23,178 nucleotides of DNA, taken from positions 1 to 23,178 of the forward strand of contig DFLE01000026.1 of NCBI GenBank assembly GCA_002373375.1. The letters run 5' to 3'. The first letter of the stretch is position 1. Each line of letters begins with the position of its first letter. Position numbers and translations under genes: made by a program. Shown piece after piece: positions 5,001 to 12,315 of this stretch. Below the pieces are notes generated by a model that was not told the DNA's origin, ran no database searches, and saw nothing but the letters and a program-made list of their open reading frames with translations. This stretch comes from Prevotellaceae bacterium UBA3627. GTDB lineage: Bacteria > Bacteroidota > Bacteroidia > Bacteroidales > Bacteroidaceae.

Positions 5001-6412
5001 TGCAGATGAAAGATAGTAAGGCACTCTGGTTGTCGTGCTTGAAATATATCAGGGAGAATGTGCCGGCGGAGGACTATGACTCGCTCTTCGCCCATGTGTC
5101 ATTCGAGAAGTATATAGTGGCTGAGAGGCGCTTGATATTACAGTCGCCCAGTGACTATATATGTGACCAGATAGAAAAGAATTTCCTTGACGTTTTCAGG
5201 ACTGCGATATATAACACCTTCGGCAAGATAAACCTTGGGTGGGATATCGTGGTGGTGGAACCACAGGAGGGCAAGAAAGGCACCAGCGTCTTGGTGGAGA
5301 GTCCTGACAGTTCCACACCTTATGATATAAAGCAGCCGGCGTTGCAGCCAAAGGCAGCGAAACTGCCGCCTATTGACTCGCAGCTGAATACCTCACAGAC
5401 TTTCCGTACTTTTATTGAGGGAGACAGCAACAAGCTGTCACGCTCCATCGGGCTGTCGGTGGCAGAGCATCCCAACACGTCACAGTTCAACCCGATGTTT
5501 ATCTTCGGTCCGTCTGGCTGTGGAAAGACACACCTGGTAAACGCCATAGGCAACAGGTGTAAGGAGCTCTATCCTGACAAACGTGTGCTGTATGTGAGTG
5601 CCAGAACCTTCACAACACAGTATTCGCAGTCAACGCTGAAGGGAAAGGTGAATGACTTCATTGCTTTCTACCAGACGATAGACATGCTGATAGTCGATGA
5701 CGTGCAGGAGTGGGTGAAGGCAACGGGCACACAAGATACCTTCTTCCATATCTTCAACCACCTGCATAGAAACGGCAGGCGCATCATACTCGTCAGTGAC
5801 CGTGCGCTGTCGGAGATGGAGGGTATAAGCAAGAGACTGATAACACGTTTCGGATGTGGCATGACGGCAGAGATGGACAAGCCAAACTACCAGCTCTGCG
5901 TAGATATATTGAAGAAGAAGGCCGTGCGCGACGGTATCTCCATACCTGACGACGTCGTTGACTTTATAGCAAGTACCGCCAACGGTTCTGTGCGTTATCT
6001 CGAGGGAATACTCAACTCGCTGATGGCCTATAGTATAGTCTATCACAGTAACCTGAATATGTCGCTTGTGGAACGCGTCGTGAAGAGAGCCGTAAAGGTT
6101 GACAACTCGCCGCTGACGGTGGATGACATAATGGACAAGGTATGTAATGAGTATGAGGTTACGTATAACCTTGTCAAAGGACGCTCAAGGAAAAAGGAAG
6201 TGGTTGTTCCTCGGCAGATAGTGATGTATCTGGCAGAGAAATACACTAAGATACCGGTGTCGCGTATAGGCAGTATGATAGGTTCGCGTGACCATAGCAC
6301 GGTGCTGCACAGCATAGCGAAGGTAAAGGAACAGATACAGACTGACGGGCTCTTTCGTCAGCGTGTGGAGAGGATAGAGAAGCAACTGCAAGTAAAAGAT
6401 AAAAAAAGTTAA
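5000..6412 (+). CDS. dnaA: Chromosomal replication initiator protein DnaA
   Basis: DnaA binds DnaA boxes at the origin, forms an ATP-dependent filament and opens the DNA. The 470-residue protein shows domain I (about 6-88), a variable linker (about 89-130), the AAA+ core with Walker A GPSGCGKTH (about 170-178) and Walker B MLIVDDVQ (about 229-236), an arginine-rich sensor region near SKRLITRFGCG, and domain IV ending in the DnaA signature GSRDHSTVLHSIAKV (about 427-441). Length is normal. The ATG at 5000 overlaps the mlaD stop (TAATG); a second in-frame ATG at 5006 is an alternative start. No promoter is visible just upstream, so it seems to rely on the amidase promoter about 2.2 kb away. A terminator follows at once. 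No obvious DnaA-box cluster is seen nearby, so the origin is probably elsewhere. Confidence 0.96.
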   Translation: MQMKDSKALWLSCLKYIRENVPAEDYDSLFAHVSFEKYIVAERRLILQSPSDYICDQIEKNFLDVFRTAIYNTFGKINLGWDIVVVEPQEGKKGTSVLVESPDSSTPYDIKQPALQPKAAKLPPIDSQLNTSQTFRTFIEGDSNKLSRSIGLSVAEHPNTSQFNPMFIFGPSGCGKTHLVNAIGNRCKELYPDKRVLYVSARTFTTQYSQSTLKGKVNDFIAFYQTIDMLIVDDVQEWVKATGTQDTFFHIFNHLHRNGRRIILVSDRALSEMEGISKRLITRFGCGMTAEMDKPNYQLCVDILKKKAVRDGISIPDDVVDFIASTANGSVRYLEGILNSLMAYSIVYHSNLNMSLVERVVKRAVKVDNSPLTVDDIMDKVCNEYEVTYNLVKGRSRKKEVVVPRQIVMYLAEKYTKIPVSRIGSMIGSRDHSTVLHSIAKVKEQIQTDGLFRQRVERIEKQLQVKDKKS

Positions 6413-6444
6413 AAAACAAGTTTTGGCTCTTAAAACTTGTTTTT
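6412..6444 (+). terminator. Intrinsic terminator after dnaA
   Basis: AAAAACAAGTTTT (6412-6424) pairs perfectly with AAAACTTGTTTTT (6432-6444) around the loop GGCTCTT, with a T-run on the right arm. It begins on the last base of the dnaA stop codon and ends the three-gene unit. Confidence 0.8.
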
Positions 6445-6457
6445 CTTTGTTTTCAGA

Positions 6458-6489
6458 CTTGTATAAAAAACTTTTTTTTATTAACTTTG
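6458..6489 (+). promoter_or_regulatory. Promoter for the M23 endopeptidase gene
   Basis: CTTG at 6458-6461, a 20-base spacer and TAACTTTG at 6482-6489 match the Bacteroidetes promoter form. The leader is about 75 bases, holds a short GGCGG/CCGCC stem and has an AGGAG at 6557-6561, ten bases before the ATG, an unusually good ribosome site for this group. Confidence 0.7.
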
Positions 6490-6571
6490 CAATTAACCGT
6501 ATAATTTGAAATAATTATTTAGGGCGGTTCAAACAATCTTGCCGCCTGATAAATATAGGAGATACTAACCA

Positions 6572-7555
6572 ATGGGTTTGAAAAAAATTTGTTCAATTTT
6601 TATTGTAACAGCTTTAACGTCAACAGTGTCTATGGCACAGGATTTCATTGTGCGCCAGGCTCCGATTGACAAACATATGAGAAAAATAGATACTCTCGCG
6701 CTTAAATCAGTGATTGAGCGTGAGGAGGCTCAGTCTCCAGCGTCAAAGTTGTATGAGGACTGGGATAACAAGTATGCTCATAAGGCTACGGAGTTGCCTG
6801 ATTCTTTTAGGATTAACCTTCGTGGTTTCCACATGCCTACAGAGAGCCGCGTGGTGACAAGTAACTTCGGCGCACGCTGGGGACGTCAGCACAAGGGACT
6901 GGATATCAAGGTGTATATAGGTGATACTATACGTGCCGCTTTCTCTGGTAAGGTACGCGTAGTGAAGTATGACGGAGGCGGATACGGTAAGTATGTTGTT
7001 ATACGTCATAACAACGGACTTGAGACCATATACGGTCACATGAGCGCACAGCTGGTAGAGGAGAATCAGGTGGTCAAGGCTGGTCAGCCTATCGGTCTGG
7101 GTGGCAACACCGGACGAAGCACTGGTTCGCATCTGCATTTTGAGACCCGTCTGTGTGGCGTGGCACTCAACCCTGCTTTGATGTTTGACTTCCGTAACCA
7201 GGATGTAGTGGGAGACTATTATATGTTCCACAAGTCAACATACGAGAATGAAGGCCGGTGGGCTAACGAGGTACGTGGCAAGATTGGCAATGGCGGTTAT
7301 CAGGCCAGCGACGTGAGAGGCGAGACAATCCCGGGCGGATTGAAGCAGAAAGAGGCTTCTTCTGCTAAGCAGCGTCAGATGGGACATATGTCTCAGAACG
7401 CGAATACTGTTGCGCGCTATCATAAGGTTGCTGCGGGTGAGACTCTGTACAGCATAGCCAAGCGTCATGGTTTGACAGTTGATGAGCTGTGTAAGAAGAA
7501 CCACCTGACTCGTGATGTCAAGGTGCGTGTAGGACAGCTTCTGCGCTATACATAA
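6572..7555 (+). CDS. Secreted M23-family murein endopeptidase with LysM domain
   Basis: This zinc metallopeptidase of the lysostaphin/NlpD type is expected to cut peptide cross-links of murein or to activate amidases, in the periplasm. It has 327 residues: a signal peptide (about 1-22, ending SMA/QD), a linker (23-90), the M23 domain (about 92-208) with zinc ligands H107 and D111 in HKGLD and H189 in SHLHF plus active-site H156 (YGHM) and H187, and a C-terminal LysM domain (about 284-327, YHKVAAGETLYSIAKRHG) that binds glycan strands. All catalytic residues are present, so it should be an active enzyme, unlike degenerate NlpD/EnvC activators. It is expressed from its own promoter after the dnaA terminator. 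Two wall hydrolases close together suggest a shared role in wall growth or separation (inference). Confidence 0.93.
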   Translation: MGLKKICSIFIVTALTSTVSMAQDFIVRQAPIDKHMRKIDTLALKSVIEREEAQSPASKLYEDWDNKYAHKATELPDSFRINLRGFHMPTESRVVTSNFGARWGRQHKGLDIKVYIGDTIRAAFSGKVRVVKYDGGGYGKYVVIRHNNGLETIYGHMSAQLVEENQVVKAGQPIGLGGNTGRSTGSHLHFETRLCGVALNPALMFDFRNQDVVGDYYMFHKSTYENEGRWANEVRGKIGNGGYQASDVRGETIPGGLKQKEASSAKQRQMGHMSQNANTVARYHKVAAGETLYSIAKRHGLTVDELCKKNHLTRDVKVRVGQLLRYT

Positions 7556-7711
7556 ATAGCTGGCTGCAGGTCATGAGTATCTGCGGACGGGAGAGCAAGG
7601 GCAGGAGACTGGGAGAGATGATAGCAAGAAGAAGAAGAAATGAGAAAGGGTAGGTGAGAGAGCCCGTAAGTAAGGGAACAAGAATGAATCTCCTTTCATA
7701 AACAAAAAACA

Positions 7712-7719
7712 TAACTTTG
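7712..7719 (+). promoter_or_regulatory. -7 box (TAACTTTG) for the inositol-monophosphatase-family gene
   Basis: TAACTTTG fits TAnnTTTG and lies 97 bases before the ATG. A clear -33 element is not seen. Transcription would start just before the hairpin at 7724-7753. Confidence 0.5.
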
Positions 7720-7723
7720 CGAG

Positions 7724-7753
7724 GGCCTGTTTAGATGTGAGTCTCGACAGGCC
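7724..7753 (+). other. Hairpin at the 5' end of the phosphatase leader
   Basis: GGCCTGT (7724-7730) pairs perfectly with ACAGGCC (7747-7753) and is followed by TTTATTATTT. It lies within a few bases of the predicted transcription start, so it could cap the mRNA 5' end, act as an attenuator, or end transcription arriving from the M23 gene. Confidence 0.5.
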
Positions 7754-7816
7754 TTTATTATTTCATGATGTGTTTACACATAACCTGTATAGAAATCAAT
7801 AAATAAATTAATATAA

Positions 7817-8620
7817 ATGGAGGAGTTTAAGGAGATAAAGGCTTTTGCCGTCAAGATGGCGGCGGCAGTGGGCGAGATACAGATGGATTCGTTTCGTTCG
7901 CCACGACTGCAGATAGACACAAAGACTTCACAGTATGATGTGGTAACTGAGGTGGATAAGGCCTGTGAGGCTTACTTGGTGAAAGAAATCAGCAGCCATT
8001 ATCCTACGCACAGCATCATAGGCGAGGAGACAGGCAAGCACATCCACGAGGGAGCAGACTGGGAATGGGTGGTTGACCCGCTTGACGGTACCAACAGCTA
8101 TTCACAGGGACTGCCTATATTCTGTGTCAGCATCGGCGTACGCTATAAGGGCGAGCCGGTGGTGGGAGTGGTCTATGCGCCATACCTCGATGAACTCTAC
8201 ACAGCCGTGAAAGGTCAGGGAGCTGAGATGCAGCAAGGGCTCTGCATAGGAGAACTCTTGCCGGGTGACCGCCTGCACGTATCAAGGAAGACTGATCTTG
8301 GAGAGTGTGTAGTGGCAACAGGCTTTCCGTATGACAAGGCCACAAATCCCGTGAACAATATAGACAATGCGGCGAAGATACTGCCGCAGGTGCGAGGCTT
8401 CCGCCGCATGGGCAGTTGCGCGTATGATATGTGTTGTGTGGCGATGGGCACGATAGACGTCTATTGGGAGCTTGACCTGAAGGAGTATGACTGCTGTGCA
8501 GGTATGGTGATAGTAAAGGAAGCCGGAGGAGAGATAAAGCACTTCCGTGACGACCGTAACATCAGCATCATAGCGGGTAACACCACTTTAGTAGAGAAAA
8601 TAAATAATATAATAAAGTAA
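7817..8620 (+). CDS. Inositol-monophosphatase-family phosphatase
   Basis: The protein belongs to the Mg2+-dependent, Li+-sensitive phosphatase family that includes inositol monophosphatase, histidinol phosphatase and the 3'(2'),5'-bisphosphate nucleotidase CysQ. It has 267 residues, the usual length. Metal-binding motifs are seen: IIGEE (E70, E71), the signature DPLDGTNSY (D87, D90), the GSCAYDMCCVAMG helix (199-211) and EYDCCAG near 223-229 with D225. The last motif normally starts with Trp (WDxAAG); here Tyr replaces it. The exact substrate cannot be read from the sequence. No inositol or sulfate-assimilation gene is nearby. The gene stands alone with its own promoter and structured leader, and is closed by a bidirectional terminator facing the convergent lipoprotein gene. 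Confidence 0.87.
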   Translation: MEEFKEIKAFAVKMAAAVGEIQMDSFRSPRLQIDTKTSQYDVVTEVDKACEAYLVKEISSHYPTHSIIGEETGKHIHEGADWEWVVDPLDGTNSYSQGLPIFCVSIGVRYKGEPVVGVVYAPYLDELYTAVKGQGAEMQQGLCIGELLPGDRLHVSRKTDLGECVVATGFPYDKATNPVNNIDNAAKILPQVRGFRRMGSCAYDMCCVAMGTIDVYWELDLKEYDCCAGMVIVKEAGGEIKHFRDDRNISIIAGNTTLVEKINNIIK

Positions 8621-8633
8621 AGTTATGAGAAAG

Positions 8634-8671
8634 AAAAAAAACGAACCACTCAAAAGTGACTCGCTTTTTTT
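8634..8671. terminator. Bidirectional terminator between convergent genes
   Basis: An A8 run, the hairpin CGA-ac-CACT-CAAA-AGTG-ac-TCG (8642-8663, one internal 2x2 mismatch) and a T7 run lie between the phosphatase gene (plus) and the DUF3298-type lipoprotein gene (minus). Confidence 0.65.
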
Positions 8672-8708
8672 GTTGTAAATAGAATTCACCAATATAGCCA
8701 AACTTCCT

Positions 8709-8738
8709 CCCTCCCCTTGGGAGGGCTGGGGTGGGGTC
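8709..8738 (+). repeat. GC-rich interspersed repeat, short form
   Basis: CCCTCCC (8709-8715) and GGGAGGG (8719-8725) form a perfect palindrome around CTT, followed by CTGGGGTGGGGTC. Its ends match the 1952-2063 repeat. The final bases run into the stop codon of the lipoprotein gene (TGA read from 8739-8737). Confidence 0.6.
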
Positions 8739-9618
8739 ACTCAATCAACTTCTTACCTGTGTTGTTAAGCATCTTTCGCGCATCCTTGTAAGGTATGGTG
8801 AACGATGGCATACCAGCGGCATAAGCTGCTATCTCATACTGCTGATAGATGACCACGATGCCTTTCTCCGTGAATAGCGGGGGGGTGACGGGGAGAGGTA
8901 TGTAGAAGATACCGTTGAGGGTCAGGCAGTTTTCAAGCTCCTCATCGGTCTTTACCTCAAAATACTCCTTCAGACCATTGCGCAATATGCTCTGCATCTT
9001 CACTGTGCTGAACAATTCCCAGCCAATGCGCCTGCCGTCAGTCTTACGGAAAGTCATGCCTGAGCCTACGGAGCCGCCGTGCGCTCCACCGCCATATTCA
9101 TAGCTTGAGAAGTTGAAGGTCACCACCTTTGAGGTTTCGTAGCCGCGTGTTATCTCCGTCTCTGAGGCCAGTTGCGGCACGTCAGGCATTCCTTCACTCT
9201 TCATGGAGTTATACATCTTAGTGAATTCCTTCACCTTGATGTCAAAATAATATTTCGCCATCTGCTCACCGTCAGTCAGGTCGCCGCTGTAAGAGCCTTG
9301 TTTCGTTTCCTCCTCGCCACCGCCGTAGGTAGAGCCGAGTGACTCGCTGATATACTCGCGGATGGCATTGGCGAGAATCTCGTTATCACTCTCAGGGAAG
9401 TCGATAATAAGCTTATACTCGCCAGAATTATTCTTGATTTTTTTCGTTATTCTCTTTGTTGACAGCTTTATGGCTTCCTCATCCTCGTTCTTCTCCACTT
9501 CTTCCACCACTTGTGTGGAATCGGCTTTTGTACCGTCTGTATCCTGTTGCTTATTGCCGCAACCTGTCATCACTGTGGCAGCCAGTATGCTGCCGATAAT
9601 CAGTAAACCCTTGTTCAT
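8737..9618 (-). CDS. Lipoprotein with DUF3298/RsiV-like C-terminal domain
   Basis: The product begins MNKGLLIIGSILAATVMTGC, a lipoprotein signal with lipobox VMTGC, so it should be acylated on that Cys and exported. An upstream in-frame ATG at 9627 would add three residues (MRN); the shorter start gives a more usual signal peptide. After an acidic linker, the mature part (about 290 residues) shows a PdaC/DUF4163-like N-terminal half and a C-terminal DUF3298-type half with the typical FTEKGIVVIYQQYEIAAYAAG and SFTIPY strands. A GGGAHGGS turn lies between them. Such proteins occur in envelopes of many bacteria (RsiV anti-sigma factors bind lysozyme through this domain), but no sigma-factor gene is adjacent, so a sensor role is only a possibility. 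Confidence 0.8.
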   Translation of the reverse strand: MNKGLLIIGSILAATVMTGCGNKQQDTDGTKADSTQVVEEVEKNEDEEAIKLSTKRITKKIKNNSGEYKLIIDFPESDNEILANAIREYISESLGSTYGGGEEETKQGSYSGDLTDGEQMAKYYFDIKVKEFTKMYNSMKSEGMPDVPQLASETEITRGYETSKVVTFNFSSYEYGGGAHGGSVGSGMTFRKTDGRRIGWELFSTVKMQSILRNGLKEYFEVKTDEELENCLTLNGIFYIPLPVTPPLFTEKGIVVIYQQYEIAAYAAGMPSFTIPYKDARKMLNNTGKKLIE

Positions 9619-9652
9619 ATTTCTCATTATTGTTTTATAGTTAGTGTTTATG

Positions 9653-9683
9653 CAAAGGTAGTAAGATTAATTGAAATGCCAAT
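9653..9683 (-). promoter_or_regulatory. Promoter for the lipoprotein gene
   Basis: Read on the minus strand, ATTG (9683-9680), a 19-base spacer and TACCTTTG (9660-9653) match the Bacteroidetes promoter. The leader to the ATG at 9618 is about 30 bases. Confidence 0.7.
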
Positions 9684-9836
9684 CACAATAGTGGAAATAT
9701 TTCTCAATTACTTTTTCTGCCTGTAGCACTGTTCCCCCCGGGAACCGTACTTCGCAAACTGGGTAAAATTACGCTTTCCAGGTATAACAATCATTAAAAG
9801 TAGTACCTCGATGAGCGTTTTTACGAAACTTTTGTT

Positions 9837-9844
9837 TAACTTTG
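9837..9844 (+). promoter_or_regulatory. Candidate -7 box (TAACTTTG) for cotH
   Basis: This is the nearest TAnnTTTG on the plus strand upstream of cotH, 242 bases from its ATG. The -33 element is not clear. If correct, the mRNA has a long untranslated leader. Confidence 0.45.
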
Positions 9845-9883
9845 CGGAAGAATCCTTAACAGACTCTTTGCAGATATCCATAT

Positions 9884-9969
9884 ATTGGTCAAGTGCAGCT
9901 GAAAAAATTATGTTACTCTATAGTATTCAATTAACTACAAAGTTACTGAAAATCAGCGACTTGACCAAT
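9884..9969 (+). repeat. Inverted repeat in the cotH leader
   Basis: ATTGGTCAAGT (9884-9894) is exactly complementary to ACTTGACCAAT (9959-9969), with a 64-base interior that can fold further (AGCTG against CAGC next to the stem). It sits within the predicted untranslated leader. Confidence 0.6.
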
Positions 9970-10086
9970 TTCATTCAGTTAAGTTTCCATAAGTAATTCT
10001 TAATATAAGTTATTGATTTTGAAACGATTAAATATTAAATCAACGCACTATTTTTATAAAAAAAACATAAAAAAGGAAATCTTAAA

Positions 10087-12135
10087 ATGAGAAATGTCAA
10101 ACTTTCCATTATACTTACAATCAGCATCTTATATGGGGTAGTAGCGAGAGCCGTTTCTCAATCTTTTGACCCCACAACTCCTTATTATCAAAAAATTGTA
10201 AGCCAAGGATTTAATCCGGCTACCGTAACCGACCTATCTGCAGAAAACACGATAGCGATAGACGAGCCGAGTTGCGCTTACATCAACATTACCAATGTGA
10301 CAGAGATGCCGACAACCAAGACAGCAGATATGCATGCCTTGTTTGAATGCTATGATGGTAATGGGCATTATTTCCAAAAGAAAGTGATTATAAATGCACA
10401 GGGGAATTCTTCCATGTACTTAGTTAAAAAGAACTTTGCAGCAGACTTTTGCGAAGATGAATGGGTTGGTGATAAAACCACGAATATCAGCATTGGTAAC
10501 TGGGTTACTCAAGATGCTTTTCATTTCAAGGCTTATTACACAGATTTTTTTCGTGGTGTTGCAACAATAGGCTATAAGCTGTTTGACGATATAATAGCCG
10601 ATCATGATTCATATCTTGATCGTGCAGGCTTTACAGAATATGATGTAAAAGCCCGCTGCTATCCAGATGGTTTCCCATGCATTGTATATCTTAATGGTGA
10701 TTATTACGGTATATTTGCATGGCAACTAAAAAAACATAGAAAGAATACCAATCAGACAAAAGACAATGCCAATCATATTCATTTAGACGGAACGTTATCC
10801 TATGACTATATTTGGAATGGAACCGTTGATTGGAGTCAGTTTGAAATAAGGAACCCAAAGGGATTGAAGTGTTCAACCCCAATATCGATTTCTGGATATA
10901 AATACACAGAGATAACTGATAATGAGGCAGAAATATTAGTTATGGGTGATTCATGGGTTGATGCTCCAAACAATCCGAAGGACATGACGAGTGAAGAATT
11001 GTCAGCTTCATCACCGTTATACTATAAGTATGTGACGAGCAAAGGAAAAATCAAATTTTATAAATTGACAGAACTAAGCGGATATGATTATGCGGATTAT
11101 GATGGCGATAAGCCTTCAGAACTGATTGATGAAAACTCAGAATACTTCAATGCATCCAATCCTGATCATGTAAGAACTGCAACTGTCAAAAGCAACATTT
11201 TACGTCTCAACGGATATTGGGCAGAACTTAGTGCCCTTAGATACAGCAATGCTGATGACGCAACCATACGTGCCGCTATTGCTGAGAGATTTGACGTTAC
11301 TGGATTAATTGATTATTATGTTTTCAGCTTAGTAACCGCAAATTATGATGGGTTTATTAAAAACTGGCAATGGCTTACATACGATGGTGTAAAATGGTTT
11401 GTCACCCCATATGACTTAGATGGCATTTTTGGAAATGTATCGTCTGGAATTATGATATTACCACCTAATTGGTCATATGTATTCCAGGATTATCGTATGC
11501 AGGATTTGACTAGTGCAGGTCCTGTCTTTTGGATAAGAACCTATTTCTGGAATGACATTAAAAGCAGATATGAGGATTTACGTTCAAGAGGCATACTAAC
11601 TCCAAAACACATAATGCAATACATATACGACTGGTATAATAGAGTTGGTGGAGAAGAAACATATAATAGTGAAAAACAAAAATGGCCAGATAGTTATTGC
11701 TATAACGAGCTAATATGTAATCCGAATTGGACGACCACGGAAGATTGGACTGGATATAATGCTATTGCAGATTATGATGCGTCTGCAACATATAACGAAG
11801 GTGATACATGTAAGTTGTTATACAGAATATGGATTGCTACAGGAACCACTACTGGTGTAAAGCCATATTCAAAACTGGGATATTCTACCCCAGACAATGC
11901 AAGTCGTATGCAAATGTGGATTTCAGACCGTCTGGCTCTTGAAGACAGCTACTTGAGTTATACAAGTGTTCTTGAAGATACATCTACTCCTGTTGATGGT
12001 ATTGTTTTATCAGAAAGCAATATGGAGATTGAAAGTATCTATAATGCTTCCGGCATTCCTACCAAGAACATGAATAATGGTTTGAATATAGTCCGTTATA
12101 AGAACGGAGAAACAAAGAAAGTTTTCAACAAATAA
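10087..12135 (+). CDS. CotH-family surface protein with carbohydrate-binding-like insert
   Basis: This 682-residue exported protein belongs to the CotH kinase family (atypical, kinase-like fold; spore-coat CotH phosphorylates serines), often found on gut Bacteroidetes surfaces. Visible are a signal peptide (about 1-25), an N-terminal CotH block (60-230: YINITNVTEMPTTK, INAQGNSS at 102-109, KKNFAADFCEDEW, FHFKAYYTDFFRG), a catalytic-type PYDLDGIFGN (about 441-450), a segment near 559-600 (YDASATYNEGD...YRIW.ATGTTTG) resembling chitin-binding CBM5/12 modules, and a terminal tail (about 634-682, YNASGIPTKN...GLNIVRYKNGETKKVF) like a type IX secretion end. The gene is clearly AT-richer with different codon choice than neighbours. 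Whether it is an active kinase and what it binds are open. It has its own candidate promoter and a long leader. Confidence 0.85.
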   Translation: MRNVKLSIILTISILYGVVARAVSQSFDPTTPYYQKIVSQGFNPATVTDLSAENTIAIDEPSCAYINITNVTEMPTTKTADMHALFECYDGNGHYFQKKVIINAQGNSSMYLVKKNFAADFCEDEWVGDKTTNISIGNWVTQDAFHFKAYYTDFFRGVATIGYKLFDDIIADHDSYLDRAGFTEYDVKARCYPDGFPCIVYLNGDYYGIFAWQLKKHRKNTNQTKDNANHIHLDGTLSYDYIWNGTVDWSQFEIRNPKGLKCSTPISISGYKYTEITDNEAEILVMGDSWVDAPNNPKDMTSEELSASSPLYYKYVTSKGKIKFYKLTELSGYDYADYDGDKPSELIDENSEYFNASNPDHVRTATVKSNILRLNGYWAELSALRYSNADDATIRAAIAERFDVTGLIDYYVFSLVTANYDGFIKNWQWLTYDGVKWFVTPYDLDGIFGNVSSGIMILPPNWSYVFQDYRMQDLTSAGPVFWIRTYFWNDIKSRYEDLRSRGILTPKHIMQYIYDWYNRVGGEETYNSEKQKWPDSYCYNELICNPNWTTTEDWTGYNAIADYDASATYNEGDTCKLLYRIWIATGTTTGVKPYSKLGYSTPDNASRMQMWISDRLALEDSYLSYTSVLEDTSTPVDGIVLSESNMEIESIYNASGIPTKNMNNGLNIVRYKNGETKKVFNK

Positions 12136-12248
12136 CATAGTTCAATGAAAAAAGGAAGCGGATTTATGATTTATCTGAAATTACGGTGTCTGGCGGCAGT
12201 GTGCGTAAGCCGTTAATTAACTTTCTTGTTACATAGATATACAGAAAG

Positions 12249-12276
12249 ACCGCATTCTCCAAGAGGAAAATGCGGT
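12249..12276. terminator. Hairpin between cotH and the convergent gene
   Basis: ACCGCATTCTCC (12249-12260) and GGAAAATGCGGT (12265-12276) form a 12-bp stem with one mismatch around AAGA. It has no T-tract on either strand, so it may be a weak terminator or a 3'-end stabiliser. Confidence 0.55.
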
Positions 12277-12315
12277 TGTAGCATGAATGTGTAGCATTTG
12301 GAAAGATTTTCGTTG

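Larger units (their letters stand above)
9628..10086. other. 459-base divergent spacer with two promoters and a structured leader
   Basis: The spacer separates the lipoprotein gene (minus) from cotH (plus). It contains the lipoprotein promoter, a perfect palindrome GTTCCC-CCC-GGGAAC (9731-9745) that could be a regulator site, a candidate cotH -7 box (9837-9844) and an 11-bp inverted repeat (9884-9894 with 9959-9969). The 61-codon frame at 9811-9996 has no recognisable features and I do not call it a gene. Confidence 0.6.

Noticed and set aside
4298..5095. 265-codon minus-strand frame across the mlaD gene
   Set aside because: Antisense of a well supported MlaD-family gene, with no motif of its own.
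6413..6571. Replication origin next to dnaA
   Set aside because: I find no cluster of TTATCCACA-type boxes near dnaA; the sequence holds a terminator, a promoter and a short leader. The origin may be elsewhere.
7573..7653. 26-codon purine-rich frame after the M23 gene
   Set aside because: Basic, low-complexity product without a promoter; probably chance in a purine-rich stretch.
8625..8678. 17-codon frame starting MRKKKN after the phosphatase gene
   Set aside because: It lies across the bidirectional terminator, so its Lys- and Leu/Phe-rich codons come from the A- and T-runs of the hairpin.
9811..9996. 61-codon frame upstream of cotH
   Set aside because: The product has no recognisable motif, its ATG lies upstream of the likely -7 box, and it overlaps an inverted repeat. 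It looks like chance in AT-rich DNA.
12145..12216. 23-codon frame after cotH (MKKGSG start)
   Set aside because: It is too short and lacks the pattern of the 404-556 small protein; no promoter or homology can be supported.
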